64,000 nucleotides of DNA from an uncultured Myxococcales bacterium (GCA_937980205.1 CALJKW010000025.1:70970-134969); one strand, 5' to 3'; shown: positions 1 through 8,888, numbered from the stretch's first letter. The notes: generated by a model from the sequence alone, not told the origin. Numbers and translations: made by a program.

Positions 1-2
1 AG

Positions 3-605
3 GCTCCCTCGGCGGTGCGGGTGGACCCGGGCTGGGCGAAGGAGGGCGCCGTCGCCGGCTTCGCGCTCTCGGCGGTGCCGTTCGGCCTCGGGGTCGCCTC
101 GGTGGTGGCGATGTGGGCGGGCAACCAGACCGCGCAGGACTGGCTGCAGGTGGCCGCCGGCGTGTCGGCGCCGCTGGTGGCGCTGGTGCCGACGTTCGGC
201 AGCCGCTCTGCGACGCTCGCGAACGACGAGCTGACGCTCCGGCCGCGCCTGTTCCGCGTCATCGGCTGGGTGATGACCATCTACGGCGCCGTCGGCCTCA
301 TCTCGAGCTTCGCGATCGGCCGGCTGTGGGGGTGGATCGGGGAGCAGGCGAACTTCAACTGGGGCACCATCAGCGGCGGGAACCGGAACATCGAGAACAC
401 GGCCATGGTGGTCGGCCGCGTGGTGAACACGTTCACCACGATGTGGTCGGTGCTCGTGTCGGTCGCCGGCATCTGGTTCATCTCCGCGAGCGCGAACATC
501 TCGCACACCCGCGCGACGGACCCGCAGTTCCTGCCCTCGGTGGCGGTGATGCCGATGCCGGGTGGTGGAGTCGCCGCCAGCGCGTCACTGACAGGACGAT
601 TCTGA
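3..605 (+). CDS. 5'-truncated multi-pass membrane protein
   Basis: The reading frame is open to the left window edge, so the true start probably lies outside; a GTG at 15 is the first internal candidate. The visible part has about four hydrophobic segments, roughly at residues 12-33, 45-60, 82-103 and 139-160 counted from that GTG, with short loops. It ends in a Gly/Ala-rich tail (MPMPGGGVAASAS). No family motif is recognised. The gene ends about 70 bases before the insertion sequence, which therefore did not disrupt it. Function is unknown; membrane location is inferred from hydrophobicity only. Confidence 0.6.
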   Translation, partial: APSAVRVDPGWAKEGAVAGFALSAVPFGLGVASVVAMWAGNQTAQDWLQVAAGVSAPLVALVPTFGSRSATLANDELTLRPRLFRVIGWVMTIYGAVGLISSFAIGRLWGWIGEQANFNWGTISGGNRNIENTAMVVGRVVNTFTTMWSVLVSVAGIWFISASANISHTRATDPQFLPSVAVMPMPGGGVAASASLTGRF

Positions 606-677
606 GCGACGGGACCGCGGTGGCGAGCGCGTACGCCTCGGCGTCGATGAAGTCATCTGCGCTCCAAGAGCGATCGC

Positions 678-698
678 TAGGACATCAATCGGTTTGAA
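678..698 (+). repeat. IS left terminal inverted repeat
   Basis: This arm matches the reverse complement of 2385-2405 with about two mismatches (A/G and T/G). It overlaps the last codons of the out-of-frame extension of the transposase frame, but lies beyond the stop of the corrected transposase at 719. Confidence 0.8.
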
Positions 699-718
699 GG
701 CGATCTGATCGCGCCCGG

Positions 719-2298
719 TTAGGCCGCTTGTTTGCGGCGGATCGTCTCCAGGTTCTGGATTGCCGCAGCTCGGCGCACCGCGAACAGGTTTTTCCGAAGC
801 CCGATGTAGCGAGCCCGTCGACCGGTGCGGCGAACGAGATGCGCCAAGCGGTGCTCGACCTTTGTTCGCTGCCGAAGTTTCGCTCGGCCGGCTGGCGTTC
901 GTAGCTGCTTACGAAGGCGATGTTGCAGCGGCTCGTCGAGCGCGATCGCGACGTAGCGCCCTTGTTTCGACGACGTGCACATCGTGCGTACTGGGCACTT
1001 CGCGCAGATGTCGACGTCGAAGCAGACCTTCTGGGCCCAGGAAGAAGCTCTTCGTCTGGCCCACCCGGACAGCTGATGGTTCTGGCTCTCATGTCGATGT
1101 CGAAGTCAGACTTCGAGAAGCGGTTGCCATTCGCCCGATCGTGCGGCTTGCAGAAGATGGCCGCGCCCGCAGCGTTGCGCTGCCTGATGGCTTCGCTCGT
1201 CACGTAGCCACGGTCCACGTACATCTCTCCGATCGTGAAGCCCTGATTCTCGATGTCCTGCAGCAACGGCTCGGCTGCGGTCGCCTCTTGCCGGTTCGCT
1301 GGCACCAGTGCCGCTGAGAGGATGAGGTCGGTGTCGAGGTCCGTCGAAAGGTGCTGTTTGTAACCGTTGAAGAGCTTGTTCCGGTTCTTTCGCCCATGCC
1401 GCATGTCGGGGTCCTCCACCGAGACGCGGCGATCGGGCGCGACTCCTTCTCGGATGCGTTGACCGCCACCGTCAGGATCCGGCTCGAGGTTCTGCTCGCG
1501 GATCTTCGCGAGCGTTTCGACATGCACATCGAGTGGCGGTTTCTTGAGCTCTTCTGGCAACTCTCGCTTCAGCCAAGCACTCAGTGCATCGAGCTGCTTC
1601 AGCAGACGATTGAGCGCTTCATGCTTCGAGTCGTCGTCTCCCCAATCGATGTCGAGAGCCTTCTTCACGCTCGACTCGAGCAAAAGCGAGCACCCAGCCT
1701 TGTCGCAGATTCGCTCCAAAGGCCACTTCAAGAGTCCAGCAGCGCATTCGGCGACCTTGCGCGCAGCATGAGCCAGAAGATTGAAAGTGTCTTCGACGCG
1801 GCCGGCTCCTTCGAGAGGTGCCGAGTCCATCGCCACGCGAAGATTCTTCGGCAGCTTCTTCCAGTCGAACTCCTTCGTCGCTTTAGCGATCTCGATCGTG
1901 CGCTCGAGTAGCCGGCGATCCATGTCCGCGCGCACGAACCGCTGCCTGAAGTCAGCGAAGGCACCTTGAGAGAAAACGTTCTCGGTGGCGCCGACGCAGT
2001 CGAGGACCATCTGGACGCTCGCATCGAGCGCAGTCAGCCGCACCATTTCCGCATCCGACACGTTCAGGTACCCCTGCACCAGCGTCGCGATCGCCATCAG
2101 CCCCGGCGCGATAGGCGCTTTGCCCGCCCCCGTGTCCCGATAGAGCGCCGCCAGCTCGTCTTGGAGACGGTCGTCGACGATCTCGTGACGATGCACTCGA
2201 AGAAAGACCAGCAGGGTCCGCACCCGCTTCAGGTGCCGGACGATGACCTGCTCCTGCTTTGAGAGTTCCACTCTCGGCTTCCACCGCTCGATGGCCAA
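719..2298 (-). pseudogene. Frameshifted DDE transposase (IS1182-like)
   Basis: The N-terminal frame carries the transposase signatures SQGAFADFRQRF, RVAMDSAPLEGAGRVEDTFN (first catalytic Asp) and EMYVDRGYVTS (second Asp). Near 1039-1042 the coding signal moves by one base (-1) into another frame. That frame holds a cysteine-rich stretch (DVDICAKCPVRTMC), then TKVEHRLAHLVRR with the third acidic residue, and ends at 719. The original frame instead runs on as Arg/Ser-rich noise to 685. No X-XXY-YYZ slippery heptamer is present at the junction, so a one-base loss or a sequencing error is more likely than programmed frameshifting. The reconstructed protein would be about 525 residues. Confidence 0.85.
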
Positions 2299-2384
2299 GA
2301 GTCCTCCCGCGCAAACCAGCTGCGCGAACAGATCACGACGCGCTCCAGCGGTCGATCGCCCTAAGTGATCGACTCGGCTACTGA

Positions 2385-2405
2385 TTCAACCCGATCGATG
2401 TCCTA
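2385..2405 (-). repeat. IS right terminal inverted repeat
   Basis: Partner of the left arm at 678-698. It is followed directly by CTAGG, and the sequence just beyond (2426-2449) contains a second CTAG between two copies of GAGGGGTCTC. Confidence 0.8.
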
Positions 2406-2425
2406 GGCGCGCTGCGGTTACCACA

Positions 2426-2449
2426 GAGGGGTCTCCTAGGAGGGGTCTC
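2426..2449 (+). repeat. 10-bp direct repeat around CTAG beside the IS
   Basis: GAGGGGTCTC occurs twice, separated only by CTAG. The same tetranucleotide borders the insertion sequence 20 bases away. It could be a trace of an earlier insertion and excision or simply a preferred target context. Nothing else in the short gap to the next gene is recognisable. Confidence 0.5.
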
Positions 2450-2508
2450 TGCGTCGACGGCGTACCCCACAGCAGCGTCGCGTAGACACCATCGTGGTGT
2501 TTCGGCCT

Positions 2509-3423
2509 CTAGTGACGCATTGCTTCCGCAATGCGGGCGACGACATCCACCAGACCCTCGTCACCACAGCTAGAAATGTCTTCCTTGTGTATGACTCCAA
2601 CTACTTGGTTTGAGCCTCGCCACTTTCGGAGCATCTCGACGATCGCAAGTAGAGACTTAGATGCACTGTCCTTCCGATCGCTGAGATGAGAAACCAAGGC
2701 GTCAAGAGTCCGAGCGTAGTTCCGGAGTACAATATGGCTGTCACTCGCCGGCCAGACTATCGTCGTCATGTCGAGCCCCCGGAACTCAACGTACCGCAAG
2801 TCCGCACGACTGAAATCTACGCGCGTCATCTCATTCGGCGGCAGCGTCTCTCCGCGAAAGCCACTACGGTAGAACATCACGTCCGAAAGCGGGCCCACAA
2901 AGACACAGTCGACAAAAGCACTCCCCTGAAAGTCGACGCCGTTAAGCCGCGCGTGGTCAAATAGGCAGCCTCGAAACTCGGCGGATAGATAGTTCGACCC
3001 GCGCAAGTCTGCACGCGTGAAGTCGACGTTCTCAAAGACATTCCGGCGGCCCCCAACTTCGACCGCGCCCAAAGCGGCAGTGCGCAGGTCGGCTTCAACA
3101 AATGATGTGTTGAAGATCCGCGTACCCCAGAGCCGCCAGTCGCGGCAGTCCGCCCCCACAAATTTACAATTCTCTATCCGCATCCCATGCAGCCTGAATG
3201 AGCGCAGTCGGCTCTGGCTGAGATCCAGATCGCGCCATTGCGCATTGTCTATAATGACACAGTCGACAGTCGACACAGACGAGGACCGCTTGTGTCTGTC
3301 GCCGGAAGGCGCGACGGAATTGCGCAAATCGAGACGTCCGTCCACGAGTGTGCCCGCAGAAGAATCCAAGCTCTGCCCAGCGATTAACTTGGAAAACAAA
3401 CGATCTGCCGGCGAACAATTCAC
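2509..3423 (-). CDS. Pentapeptide-repeat protein, 304 aa
   Basis: The middle of the protein (about residues 55-235) has the A(D/N)Lxx periodicity of pentapeptide repeats: ADCRDWRLWG, ADLRTAALGA, ADLRGSNYLS, ARLNGVDFQG, ADLRYVEFRG. Such repeats fold as a right-handed quadrilateral beta helix. A C-terminal segment of about 60 residues (SHLSDRKDSASKSLL onward) is not repetitive and looks helical. There is no signal peptide. The GTG at 3423 is the only start before an upstream in-frame stop. Base composition is visibly lower in G+C than neighbouring genes, and the gene sits beside an insertion sequence, suggesting acquired DNA. Some family members protect DNA gyrase, but nothing here shows that role. 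Confidence 0.8.
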   Translation of the reverse strand: MNCSPADRLFSKLIAGQSLDSSAGTLVDGRLDLRNSVAPSGDRHKRSSSVSTVDCVIIDNAQWRDLDLSQSRLRSFRLHGMRIENCKFVGADCRDWRLWGTRIFNTSFVEADLRTAALGAVEVGGRRNVFENVDFTRADLRGSNYLSAEFRGCLFDHARLNGVDFQGSAFVDCVFVGPLSDVMFYRSGFRGETLPPNEMTRVDFSRADLRYVEFRGLDMTTIVWPASDSHIVLRNYARTLDALVSHLSDRKDSASKSLLAIVEMLRKWRGSNQVVGVIHKEDISSCGDEGLVDVVARIAEAMRH

Positions 3424-3670
3424 CCGTAGCTCCCATGAGGAAAGAGATTCCGGTGCCGAATCGCCCAGGATACTTGTCCAGGGGCCATCGACGCAGCGTC
3501 GTCAATTTCAGCACGTTCGAACTGGCGCATGAGAACGTTAGGACTAAGCCTGAGCGACGGGGTGATATTCAAGCGTCCAATGTGGGCATACATGGCTTCG
3601 CGTCAGAGCATCTTCGCGAGAGGCGCTTCACCGGGCCGTTGCAGCCGGCGTGGGATCGAGTCGCCGGCAT

Positions 3671-4780
3671 TCATCGCTGAAGCGCGGCCCTGAACTGCTT
3701 GGCGCGCTGCAGCGCCCGCTCGATGTCGTCGGCCCGCACCACGAAGTGGCCCATCTTCCGCTTCGCGCGCGCCTCGCGCTTGCCGTACGTGTAGACCTCG
3801 ACGACCTCGGGGAAGTCGCGCAGGCACGACAGGTCGAGCGCGCCGCCGTTGCGACCCTGCGAAAGCCACACGTCGCCGAGCAGCTGCCCCATCACCCACG
3901 CGCCCGGGTTCATCGCCGGCACCGGAGGCGGCAGCCCGCACAGCACCCGCGCCAGCGCGTCGAACTGGCTCGTGCTGCACGCCTCGCGCGTCACGTGGCC
4001 GGAGTTGTGGGTCCGCGGCGCCAGCTCGTTCACGTACAGCTCGCCGCCGGCCACGAAGAACTCGACGGTGAGCAGCCCCTCGACGTTCAGCTTCCGCGCG
4101 ATGCCGAGCGCGGTCTGTTTCGCCTTCTTCGCCAGCTCCGCGTCGATGCGCGCCGGCAGCAGCGTGAAGTCGAGCACGTGCTCGTGGTGCAGGTTCTCGA
4201 AGACGTCGAACACCTGCTCCTGGCCAGCGCCGCGCGCGACGATGCACGACACCTCGGTCTGCAGGTCGAGCTTCTCCTCGAGCACCGCGGGGCCGACGCC
4301 GGTCGCGTCGTCGGGGCTGCGCAGCACCGACTGGCCCTTGCCGTCGTAGCCGCCGAGCACGCTCTTCACGATGCAGGGGAAGCCGACCTCCATCGCGGCG
4401 GCGCGAATCTCCTCGCCCGGCGCCACCGCGCGGTGCTTCACGGTGCGAAAGCCGTGGTCCGCGAGGAACTTCTTCTCCAGCGCGCGGTGCTGGGACGTGC
4501 GCAGCACCTCGAGCGACGGCTTGAGCTTCGACGCGTAGGCCGCCAGCGGCGCCGACGGCACGTTCTCCGAGTCGAACGTCACCGCGTCGCAGCGGCCGAA
4601 CAGCTCCTCGAGCGCCTCGGCGTCGTCGTACGCGGCCTCGAGCACGCCGGCGAGCCGACGCGCGCACGGAGCGTCGGGGTCCTTCTCCAGCACCGTCACG
4701 TCGGCGCCGAGGTGGTGCAGCGACTCGGCGAGCATGAGCCCGAGCTGGCCCCCGCCCAGGATTCCGATGCGCGGGCTCAT
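3671..4780 (-). CDS. purK: N5-carboxyaminoimidazole ribonucleotide synthase PurK
   Basis: This ATP-grasp enzyme of de novo purine synthesis makes N5-CAIR from AIR, bicarbonate and ATP. The N-terminal nucleotide-like fold starts with GILGGGQLG (residues 6-14). The ATP-grasp core shows CIVKSVLGGYDGKGQ (about 136-150), and the metal/phosphate site NELAPRTHNSGH is at 251-262. Length (369 aa) is normal for the family. The ATG overlaps the purE stop by four bases (ATGA), so the pair is translationally coupled in the order purE-purK. The product feeds directly to PurE. Confidence 0.97.
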   Translation of the reverse strand: MSPRIGILGGGQLGLMLAESLHHLGADVTVLEKDPDAPCARRLAGVLEAAYDDAEALEELFGRCDAVTFDSENVPSAPLAAYASKLKPSLEVLRTSQHRALEKKFLADHGFRTVKHRAVAPGEEIRAAAMEVGFPCIVKSVLGGYDGKGQSVLRSPDDATGVGPAVLEEKLDLQTEVSCIVARGAGQEQVFDVFENLHHEHVLDFTLLPARIDAELAKKAKQTALGIARKLNVEGLLTVEFFVAGGELYVNELAPRTHNSGHVTREACSTSQFDALARVLCGLPPPVPAMNPGAWVMGQLLGDVWLSQGRNGGALDLSCLRDFPEVVEVYTYGKREARAKRKMGHFVVRADDIERALQRAKQFRAALQR

Positions 4781-5280
4781 CGCTTCTTGCCGGCTTCACC
4801 GAGCATCGCCGTCGACTCCATCGACTTCTTCGCCGCCGCGTCCCGGTACGCGACGAGCTTCTTCCTCAGCTTCGCGTCGTCGACGGCGAGCATGCGCACC
4901 GCGAACAGCGCCGCGTTCGTCGCGCCCGCCTGGCCGATGGCGAACGTCGCCGTCGGCACGCCCGCGGGCATCTGCACGATGCTGTACAGGCTGTCGACGC
5001 CCGAGAGCGCCTTCGACTGCACCGGGACTCCGAGCACCGGCAGCGTGGTGAGCGACGACACCATGCCCGGCAGGTGAGCAGCCCCGCCGGCGCCCGCGAT
5101 GATGATGCGGACTCCGCGCGCCGCCGCCGCCTTCGCGAACTCGAACATCGCCTCGGGCGTGCGGTGCGCCGACACCACCTTCACCTCGTGCGCGATGCCG
5201 AACTGCTCGAGAATCTCTGCCGCCGCGCGCATCGTTTCGAAGTCCGAGGCGCTGCCCATGATGATGGAGACTGTCGGCAT
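4777..5280 (-). CDS. purE: N5-CAIR mutase PurE (class I)
   Basis: PurE converts N5-CAIR to CAIR in purine synthesis. Family signatures are GSASD at residues 9-13, SAHRTPE at 38-44 and AGAGGAAHLPGM at 62-73, including the active-site histidines His39 and His69. The frame is open further upstream, but the ATG at 5280 begins the protein right before the conserved first strand (PTVSIIMGSASD), so this start is chosen (167 aa). It overlaps purK by four bases and follows the small pilin-like gene by 19 bases, consistent with one leftward transcript. Confidence 0.96.
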   Translation of the reverse strand: MPTVSIIMGSASDFETMRAAAEILEQFGIAHEVKVVSAHRTPEAMFEFAKAAAARGVRIIIAGAGGAAHLPGMVSSLTTLPVLGVPVQSKALSGVDSLYSIVQMPAGVPTATFAIGQAGATNAALFAVRMLAVDDAKLRKKLVAYRDAAAKKSMESTAMLGEAGKKR

Positions 5281-5299
5281 GAAGGGCGCGGACTGTACG

Positions 5300-5644
5300 T
5301 CATGGCGCTTGCTCGTGCACCGGCTCACCGCTCGCAGGAGACACGGTCCACACGTCTCCGTTCCACTCGCACACCGCGGTGAAGTCGTCGGCGCCGGCGT
5401 CTCGCAGCGAGTACGTGTACACGGCCTTCTCCGGAACCTTGACGCGCAGCTCGCTGAGCTCTTTCGCGTACGCGCCGTGCTGCTCGCGGTGCGCGCGCTG
5501 CGCCCAGAGGATGTCGCGCAGCACCACCTTGCACTCGTACGCCTTCGGACGCTCTTTGCGGCCGACGAAGCGCGAGACCGCGCCCGCGGTGCCGAGCAGC
5601 ACCACGGCCCCGAAGACGAGCGCGAAGACGGTGCCGCGGTTCAC
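5300..5644 (-). CDS. Small pilin-like membrane-anchored protein, 114 aa
   Basis: An N-terminal hydrophobic helix (about residues 6-26, VFALVFGAVVLLGTAGAV) is followed by a helix of the kind found in type IV pilin-like proteins: KVVLRDILWAQRAHREQHGAYAKELSEL. The rest is a small beta-rich domain with two cysteines (Cys38 and one in VCEWNGD). There is no canonical prepilin peptidase site, so it may be a pilin-like domain on a plain membrane anchor. Start is GTG at 5644, four bases after the stop of the DUF2378 gene. Function is unknown. Confidence 0.65.
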   Translation of the reverse strand: MNRGTVFALVFGAVVLLGTAGAVSRFVGRKERPKAYECKVVLRDILWAQRAHREQHGAYAKELSELRVKVPEKAVYTYSLRDAGADDFTAVCEWNGDVWTVSPASGEPVHEQAP

Positions 5645-5648
5645 CTGC

Positions 5649-6218
5649 TCACTTCGTGCGCTTGAGCGTGTACGTGCAGGCGACGCCGTCGCGCTGCTTG
5701 ATGCGCATCTCGTCCGTCCACCCGGGCATGAAGTCTTTCCCCGCCTCGATGAGGCCGGCGTAGAAGCCGGGCACGTCGCTCACGTCGCTGATCCACAGCT
5801 CGTGGCTGCGCTCGTCGAGCGTGGTCAGCTTCGTCTCGATGAAGTTCGCCCCGGTGCGCAGGTTGTTCGTCATGCGCTGCAGCGAGCGCGTGACGCCCAT
5901 CACCTTCGCGGCGGCGAACATCGCCTTGCCCATGAACGTCTCGGCGAACTGGCGCACCGTCCGCTCTCCGAGGTGCTTGTGCTGCTCCTCGGGGCTCTCG
6001 CCGGGCCACATGTCTCTGGACACCAGCCGCACCGCCTGCGCCCAGTGCTCGGCGGGGTAGGCCGGGTCGACCGGCTTGCGGAAGTACATGCGCAGCTCGC
6101 CGAGCTGCTTCTCGGTCTCGGGCTTGATGTTGCCCTCGGCGGCCTTGAGCAGCGCCTCGATGGAGGACGCGAAGATGAGCTTCTGCTTGGCCGGCTCTGC
6201 CATGGGTGCGCGCGACAC
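5649..6218 (-). CDS. DUF2378 (TIGR02265) family protein
   Basis: The 189-residue protein matches my memory of the DUF2378 family, found in many copies in Myxococcus and relatives and of unknown function. Recognisable blocks are LIFASSIEALLK, YPAEHWAQAVRLVSRDMWPG, ERTVRQFAETFMGKAMFAAA and a tail of the type GVACTYTLKRTK. It has no signal peptide or membrane segment, so it is probably cytoplasmic. A second ATG at 6203 (MAEPAK) is an alternative start. It lies in the leftward run ending in purE-purK. Confidence 0.88.
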   Translation of the reverse strand: MSRAPMAEPAKQKLIFASSIEALLKAAEGNIKPETEKQLGELRMYFRKPVDPAYPAEHWAQAVRLVSRDMWPGESPEEQHKHLGERTVRQFAETFMGKAMFAAAKVMGVTRSLQRMTNNLRTGANFIETKLTTLDERSHELWISDVSDVPGFYAGLIEAGKDFMPGWTDEMRIKQRDGVACTYTLKRTK

Positions 6219-6242
6219 CCTACGGCAAGCGCCGTGCGGTTT

Positions 6243-7250
6243 TCACGGGTTTTCCGAGTTCGGCGGCCACCGAGGCAGCCAGCCGCTCGCGACGCGCGTC
6301 GCTTTTCCGCCCTGCAGCGGCATCACCCACACCTCGGGGCGCGCCGCGTCTCCGCGCACGAACGCCACCCGCTTTCCGTCGGGAGACACCGCCGGCTGGT
6401 CATCGTCGTGCGTGCCGTCGGTCAGCGCGCGCGCCTTGCCGCTCGCGAGCTCCACCGCCCACAGTCGCAGCCGGCCGCCGCCGCGCCGCGCCGCGAACAC
6501 CACCTCGCGGCCGTCGGGAGTGAACACCGCATCCCGCTCGACGTCCTCGCGCGCCTCGGGCGCCTTCGGCCCCGGCTCGAGCGGCTCGACGTGCAGCGGC
6601 TTCGGCGTGCCTCCCTCGCGCGGCAGCACGTACAGCGCGTCGGAGCCGCCGCGGCTCGAGACGAACACGACGCGCTCGTCACGCACGCGCGGGGTCACGT
6701 CCTCCGAGGGGTCGACGGTGAGCCGCCGCGCGACGCCGCCGTCGAGGGGCATCGCGTAGAGCTCGGGGTCTGAATCGCGGCTGGAGGCGAAGAAGACCTC
6801 GCCGCCCGAGAGCTGGGGCTCGAAGCTGCCGGCCTCTCCGTCCTGGGTGAGCTGCTGCGCGCCGCCGTCGAGCTGCAGGAGCCACAGGTCCGAGAAGCCG
6901 CTTCGGGAGGACTCCACGATGACGAAGCCGTCTCCGACCGCCGGAGAGCGCGCGCGGCGAGCGTCCGCGTGCAGCTCGGCGCCGTCGAGGAACAACAGGC
7001 GCTCGACGTGGTCGTCGCCGTCGCCGACCGACTCGACGACAATCAACCGGTCGCCGAGCCACGCGGCGGGGAAGTGCTGGCGGGGACCGCTCGTCAGCCG
7101 CTCGTCGCCTCCGTCGGGGAGCAGCCGGTGCACCTGGCCCTCGGAGACGAACACCAGCCCAGAAGGCACGTCGGCCGGCGGAGCTCTGAGGAAGAACAGA
7201 GCCGCGCCGGCCGCCATGACGACACCGATTGCGATGACCGCGCGACGCAC
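6243..7250 (-). CDS. TolB/WD40-like beta-propeller protein, membrane-anchored
   Basis: An N-terminal hydrophobic segment (residues 4-22, AVIAIGVVMAAGAALFFL) acts as signal or anchor. The remainder is built of PD40/TolB-type blades: repeated patterns such as FVSEGQVHRLLPDGG, ELYAMPLDGGVARRLT, ALYVLPREGGTPKPL and AVSPDGKRVAFVRGD with WVMPLQGGKATRV. At least five blades can be seen. The protein is likely exported and could bind other envelope proteins; no catalytic residues are visible. It starts 12 bases after the amidase stop on the same strand. Confidence 0.75.
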   Translation of the reverse strand: MRRAVIAIGVVMAAGAALFFLRAPPADVPSGLVFVSEGQVHRLLPDGGDERLTSGPRQHFPAAWLGDRLIVVESVGDGDDHVERLLFLDGAELHADARRARSPAVGDGFVIVESSRSGFSDLWLLQLDGGAQQLTQDGEAGSFEPQLSGGEVFFASSRDSDPELYAMPLDGGVARRLTVDPSEDVTPRVRDERVVFVSSRGGSDALYVLPREGGTPKPLHVEPLEPGPKAPEAREDVERDAVFTPDGREVVFAARRGGGRLRLWAVELASGKARALTDGTHDDDQPAVSPDGKRVAFVRGDAARPEVWVMPLQGGKATRVASGWLPRWPPNSENP

Positions 7251-7262
7251 GCGCGAGCCCGC

Positions 7263-8888
7263 TTAGCGGATTCGCACCGCGTCCGCGATGACGACCTTGC
7301 CTTCGGCCGCCCAGCGCGACAGCACGATGCGGTTCCAGCCGGCAGAGAAGTCGAACGTGCCGACCGTGCGCCACGCGCCGCCGTTGACGGTCTGGTTCAT
7401 CGTCGCCTGGCCGACCTTCTGGCCCGCCGCGTTGAACGCCACGAACGGAGCCGCGTTCGAGCGGTTGGTCCCCGCCGTCCACCACGCGTCGATGGTCTTA
7501 CGGGCCGGAGCGTTCAGCTTGAACCAGAACGACGCCCCGTCGCTCACCGGCGCGGTCGCCGCGTACCAGTAGCCCGTGCCGTAGTAGCCGGCGGTCGACG
7601 ACGTGCTGATCCAGTTCGACGACACCTGGATGTAGCCGACGGCCTGGTTGTTCCGCGCGTTGTTGCTGTCGACGACGATGGCGCCCGTCGGAGTCGGAGT
7701 CGGCGTGGGGGTCGGCGTCGGCGTCGGCGTCGAGGCGCCGCAGAACGAGTTGATCTTCGACAGGTACGACGTCCACGGCCAGTTCTTGCCCGGGTCGGTC
7801 CGGTTGTACGGCTGCAGCTGGCCGTGACCCACGATGTGGAAGCGGTCGCGAACGATGCCGCGGTCCTTCGTGATGTTGCAGACCAGGCGCGCCGAGGCGT
7901 CGAGCTGCGCCGCGGGGAACGACGTCTGCGACGCGAAGCCGGCGTGCTCGATGCCGATGGTGAAGTTGTTGCTCGACGTCCCGTTGCGGAAGCAGTCGGT
8001 CTTGTTGTTCAGGTTGCAGTTGTAGGTCGCCGCGATGTGCCACGCGCGGTCCGACTCGCGAACCAGCTGCGAGATCTCGGTCCCGGTCGACACCACGTAG
8101 TGCGCCGAGGCGCCCGCCACCGTGCGCGTCAGCCAGCCCCAGCAGCCGCTGTACGCGCCTTCGCACGTGTGGATGATGACCATCTTCGGCGCGACGCCGC
8201 CGCGCGAGTTGAAGTTCGGAGACGGACGCCACAGCGCCGGCGCGTAGTCCGGGCCGGCCGACAGGCGCTGCTCGGCCGTCGCGAGGTCGCCGGCCGTCTC
8301 GCGCAGCGCGAACGGCTTGACGCTCAGGCGCTCGAGCTTCGCGGAGAGCTCACCGACGCCGAGCTTCAAGGTGCCGAACACCTCCTGGCGCGCGTACTCG
8401 GCCTTCGCCTCGGGGACGTCGTCGAGGCGCGCGTAGTCTTCGAGCACCGTCGACCACGCCTCGGCGTCCGTGCGGTCGATGCCGCGGGCGCGCGCGAGCG
8501 AGTCGAGGTACGCGGCGCCGGCGAGCACGTTCGGCAGCGCCTCGGTCTTCGCCTGCTCCTCGGTGACCCCGGCGAGCTCGGCGCCCTTGGTGAGCGCGTC
8601 GCCCCACAGCGCCATCAGGCCGAAGCGCGCGGGCTGCCCTTCGTGCTCGGGCTCTCCCTGAACCATCTCGTAGCGCGTCTCGGCCCACGCGATGGACTTG
8701 AGCAGCGCGGGAGGAATCGCGAAGCGCTCGCCGGCCTGCTCGAACTCCTTGTCGTACGTCGGCGCGGCGCGCAGCGCGGCCTCGGTGGAGACTTCGCCTC
8801 CGCTCTCGACATCGTCGCCGTCGCTCACCGTCAGCGCCGCGTCGCCGCAGCTGCACAACAGAATCACCACTGCGAATCTGGAAGTCAT
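7263..8888 (-). CDS. Secreted N-acetylmuramoyl-L-alanine amidase with golvesin-type domain
   Basis: The ATG at 8888 gives a short export signal with a possible lipobox ending at Cys14 (VVILLCSC). Residues about 50-150 resemble a goose-lysozyme/SLT-like helical region (ALLKSIAWAETRYEM, LMALWGDALTKG). The Amidase_2 core follows with MVIIHTCEG, ASAHYVVS, FTIGIEHAG and VGHGQLQPYNRTDPG, which contain the expected zinc ligands. A Thr-Pro linker then leads to a C-terminal domain of about 120 residues (GYIQVSSNWISTSSTAGYYG) like the golvesin/Xly carbohydrate-binding domain. Likely role: peptidoglycan cleavage outside the cytoplasm, in self or prey walls. Confidence 0.88.
   Translation of the reverse strand: MTSRFAVVILLCSCGDAALTVSDGDDVESGGEVSTEAALRAAPTYDKEFEQAGERFAIPPALLKSIAWAETRYEMVQGEPEHEGQPARFGLMALWGDALTKGAELAGVTEEQAKTEALPNVLAGAAYLDSLARARGIDRTDAEAWSTVLEDYARLDDVPEAKAEYARQEVFGTLKLGVGELSAKLERLSVKPFALRETAGDLATAEQRLSAGPDYAPALWRPSPNFNSRGGVAPKMVIIHTCEGAYSGCWGWLTRTVAGASAHYVVSTGTEISQLVRESDRAWHIAATYNCNLNNKTDCFRNGTSSNNFTIGIEHAGFASQTSFPAAQLDASARLVCNITKDRGIVRDRFHIVGHGQLQPYNRTDPGKNWPWTSYLSKINSFCGASTPTPTPTPTPTPTPTGAIVVDSNNARNNQAVGYIQVSSNWISTSSTAGYYGTGYWYAATAPVSDGASFWFKLNAPARKTIDAWWTAGTNRSNAAPFVAFNAAGQKVGQATMNQTVNGGAWRTVGTFDFSAGWNRIVLSRWAAEGKVVIADAVRIR
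7687..7732 (-). repeat. GTCGGN hexamer tandem repeat coding a Thr-Pro linker
   Basis: About seven to eight imperfect copies of a six-base unit encode the (TP)n linker between the amidase core and the C-terminal binding domain. Such a run could change length by replication slippage without breaking the frame. Confidence 0.7.

Larger units (their letters stand above)
677..2406 (-). mobile_element. IS1182-like insertion sequence, about 1.7 kb
   Basis: A single leftward transposase gene is enclosed by imperfect terminal inverted repeats. The left end (678-698) starts TAGGACATCAATCGG and the right end (2385-2405), read on the other strand, starts TAGGACATCGATCGG; about 19 of 21 bases match. Both ends abut the palindromic tetranucleotide CTAG (677-680 and 2403-2406), so a 4-bp target duplication cannot be told apart from part of the repeat. 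The transposase is frameshifted, so this copy is probably not autonomous. Family assignment rests on transposase motifs recalled from memory. Confidence 0.85.

Noticed and set aside
685..1038. Programmed -1 frameshifting in the transposase.
   Set aside because: The shift region has no slippery heptamer or clear downstream stem; a simple deletion explains it better.
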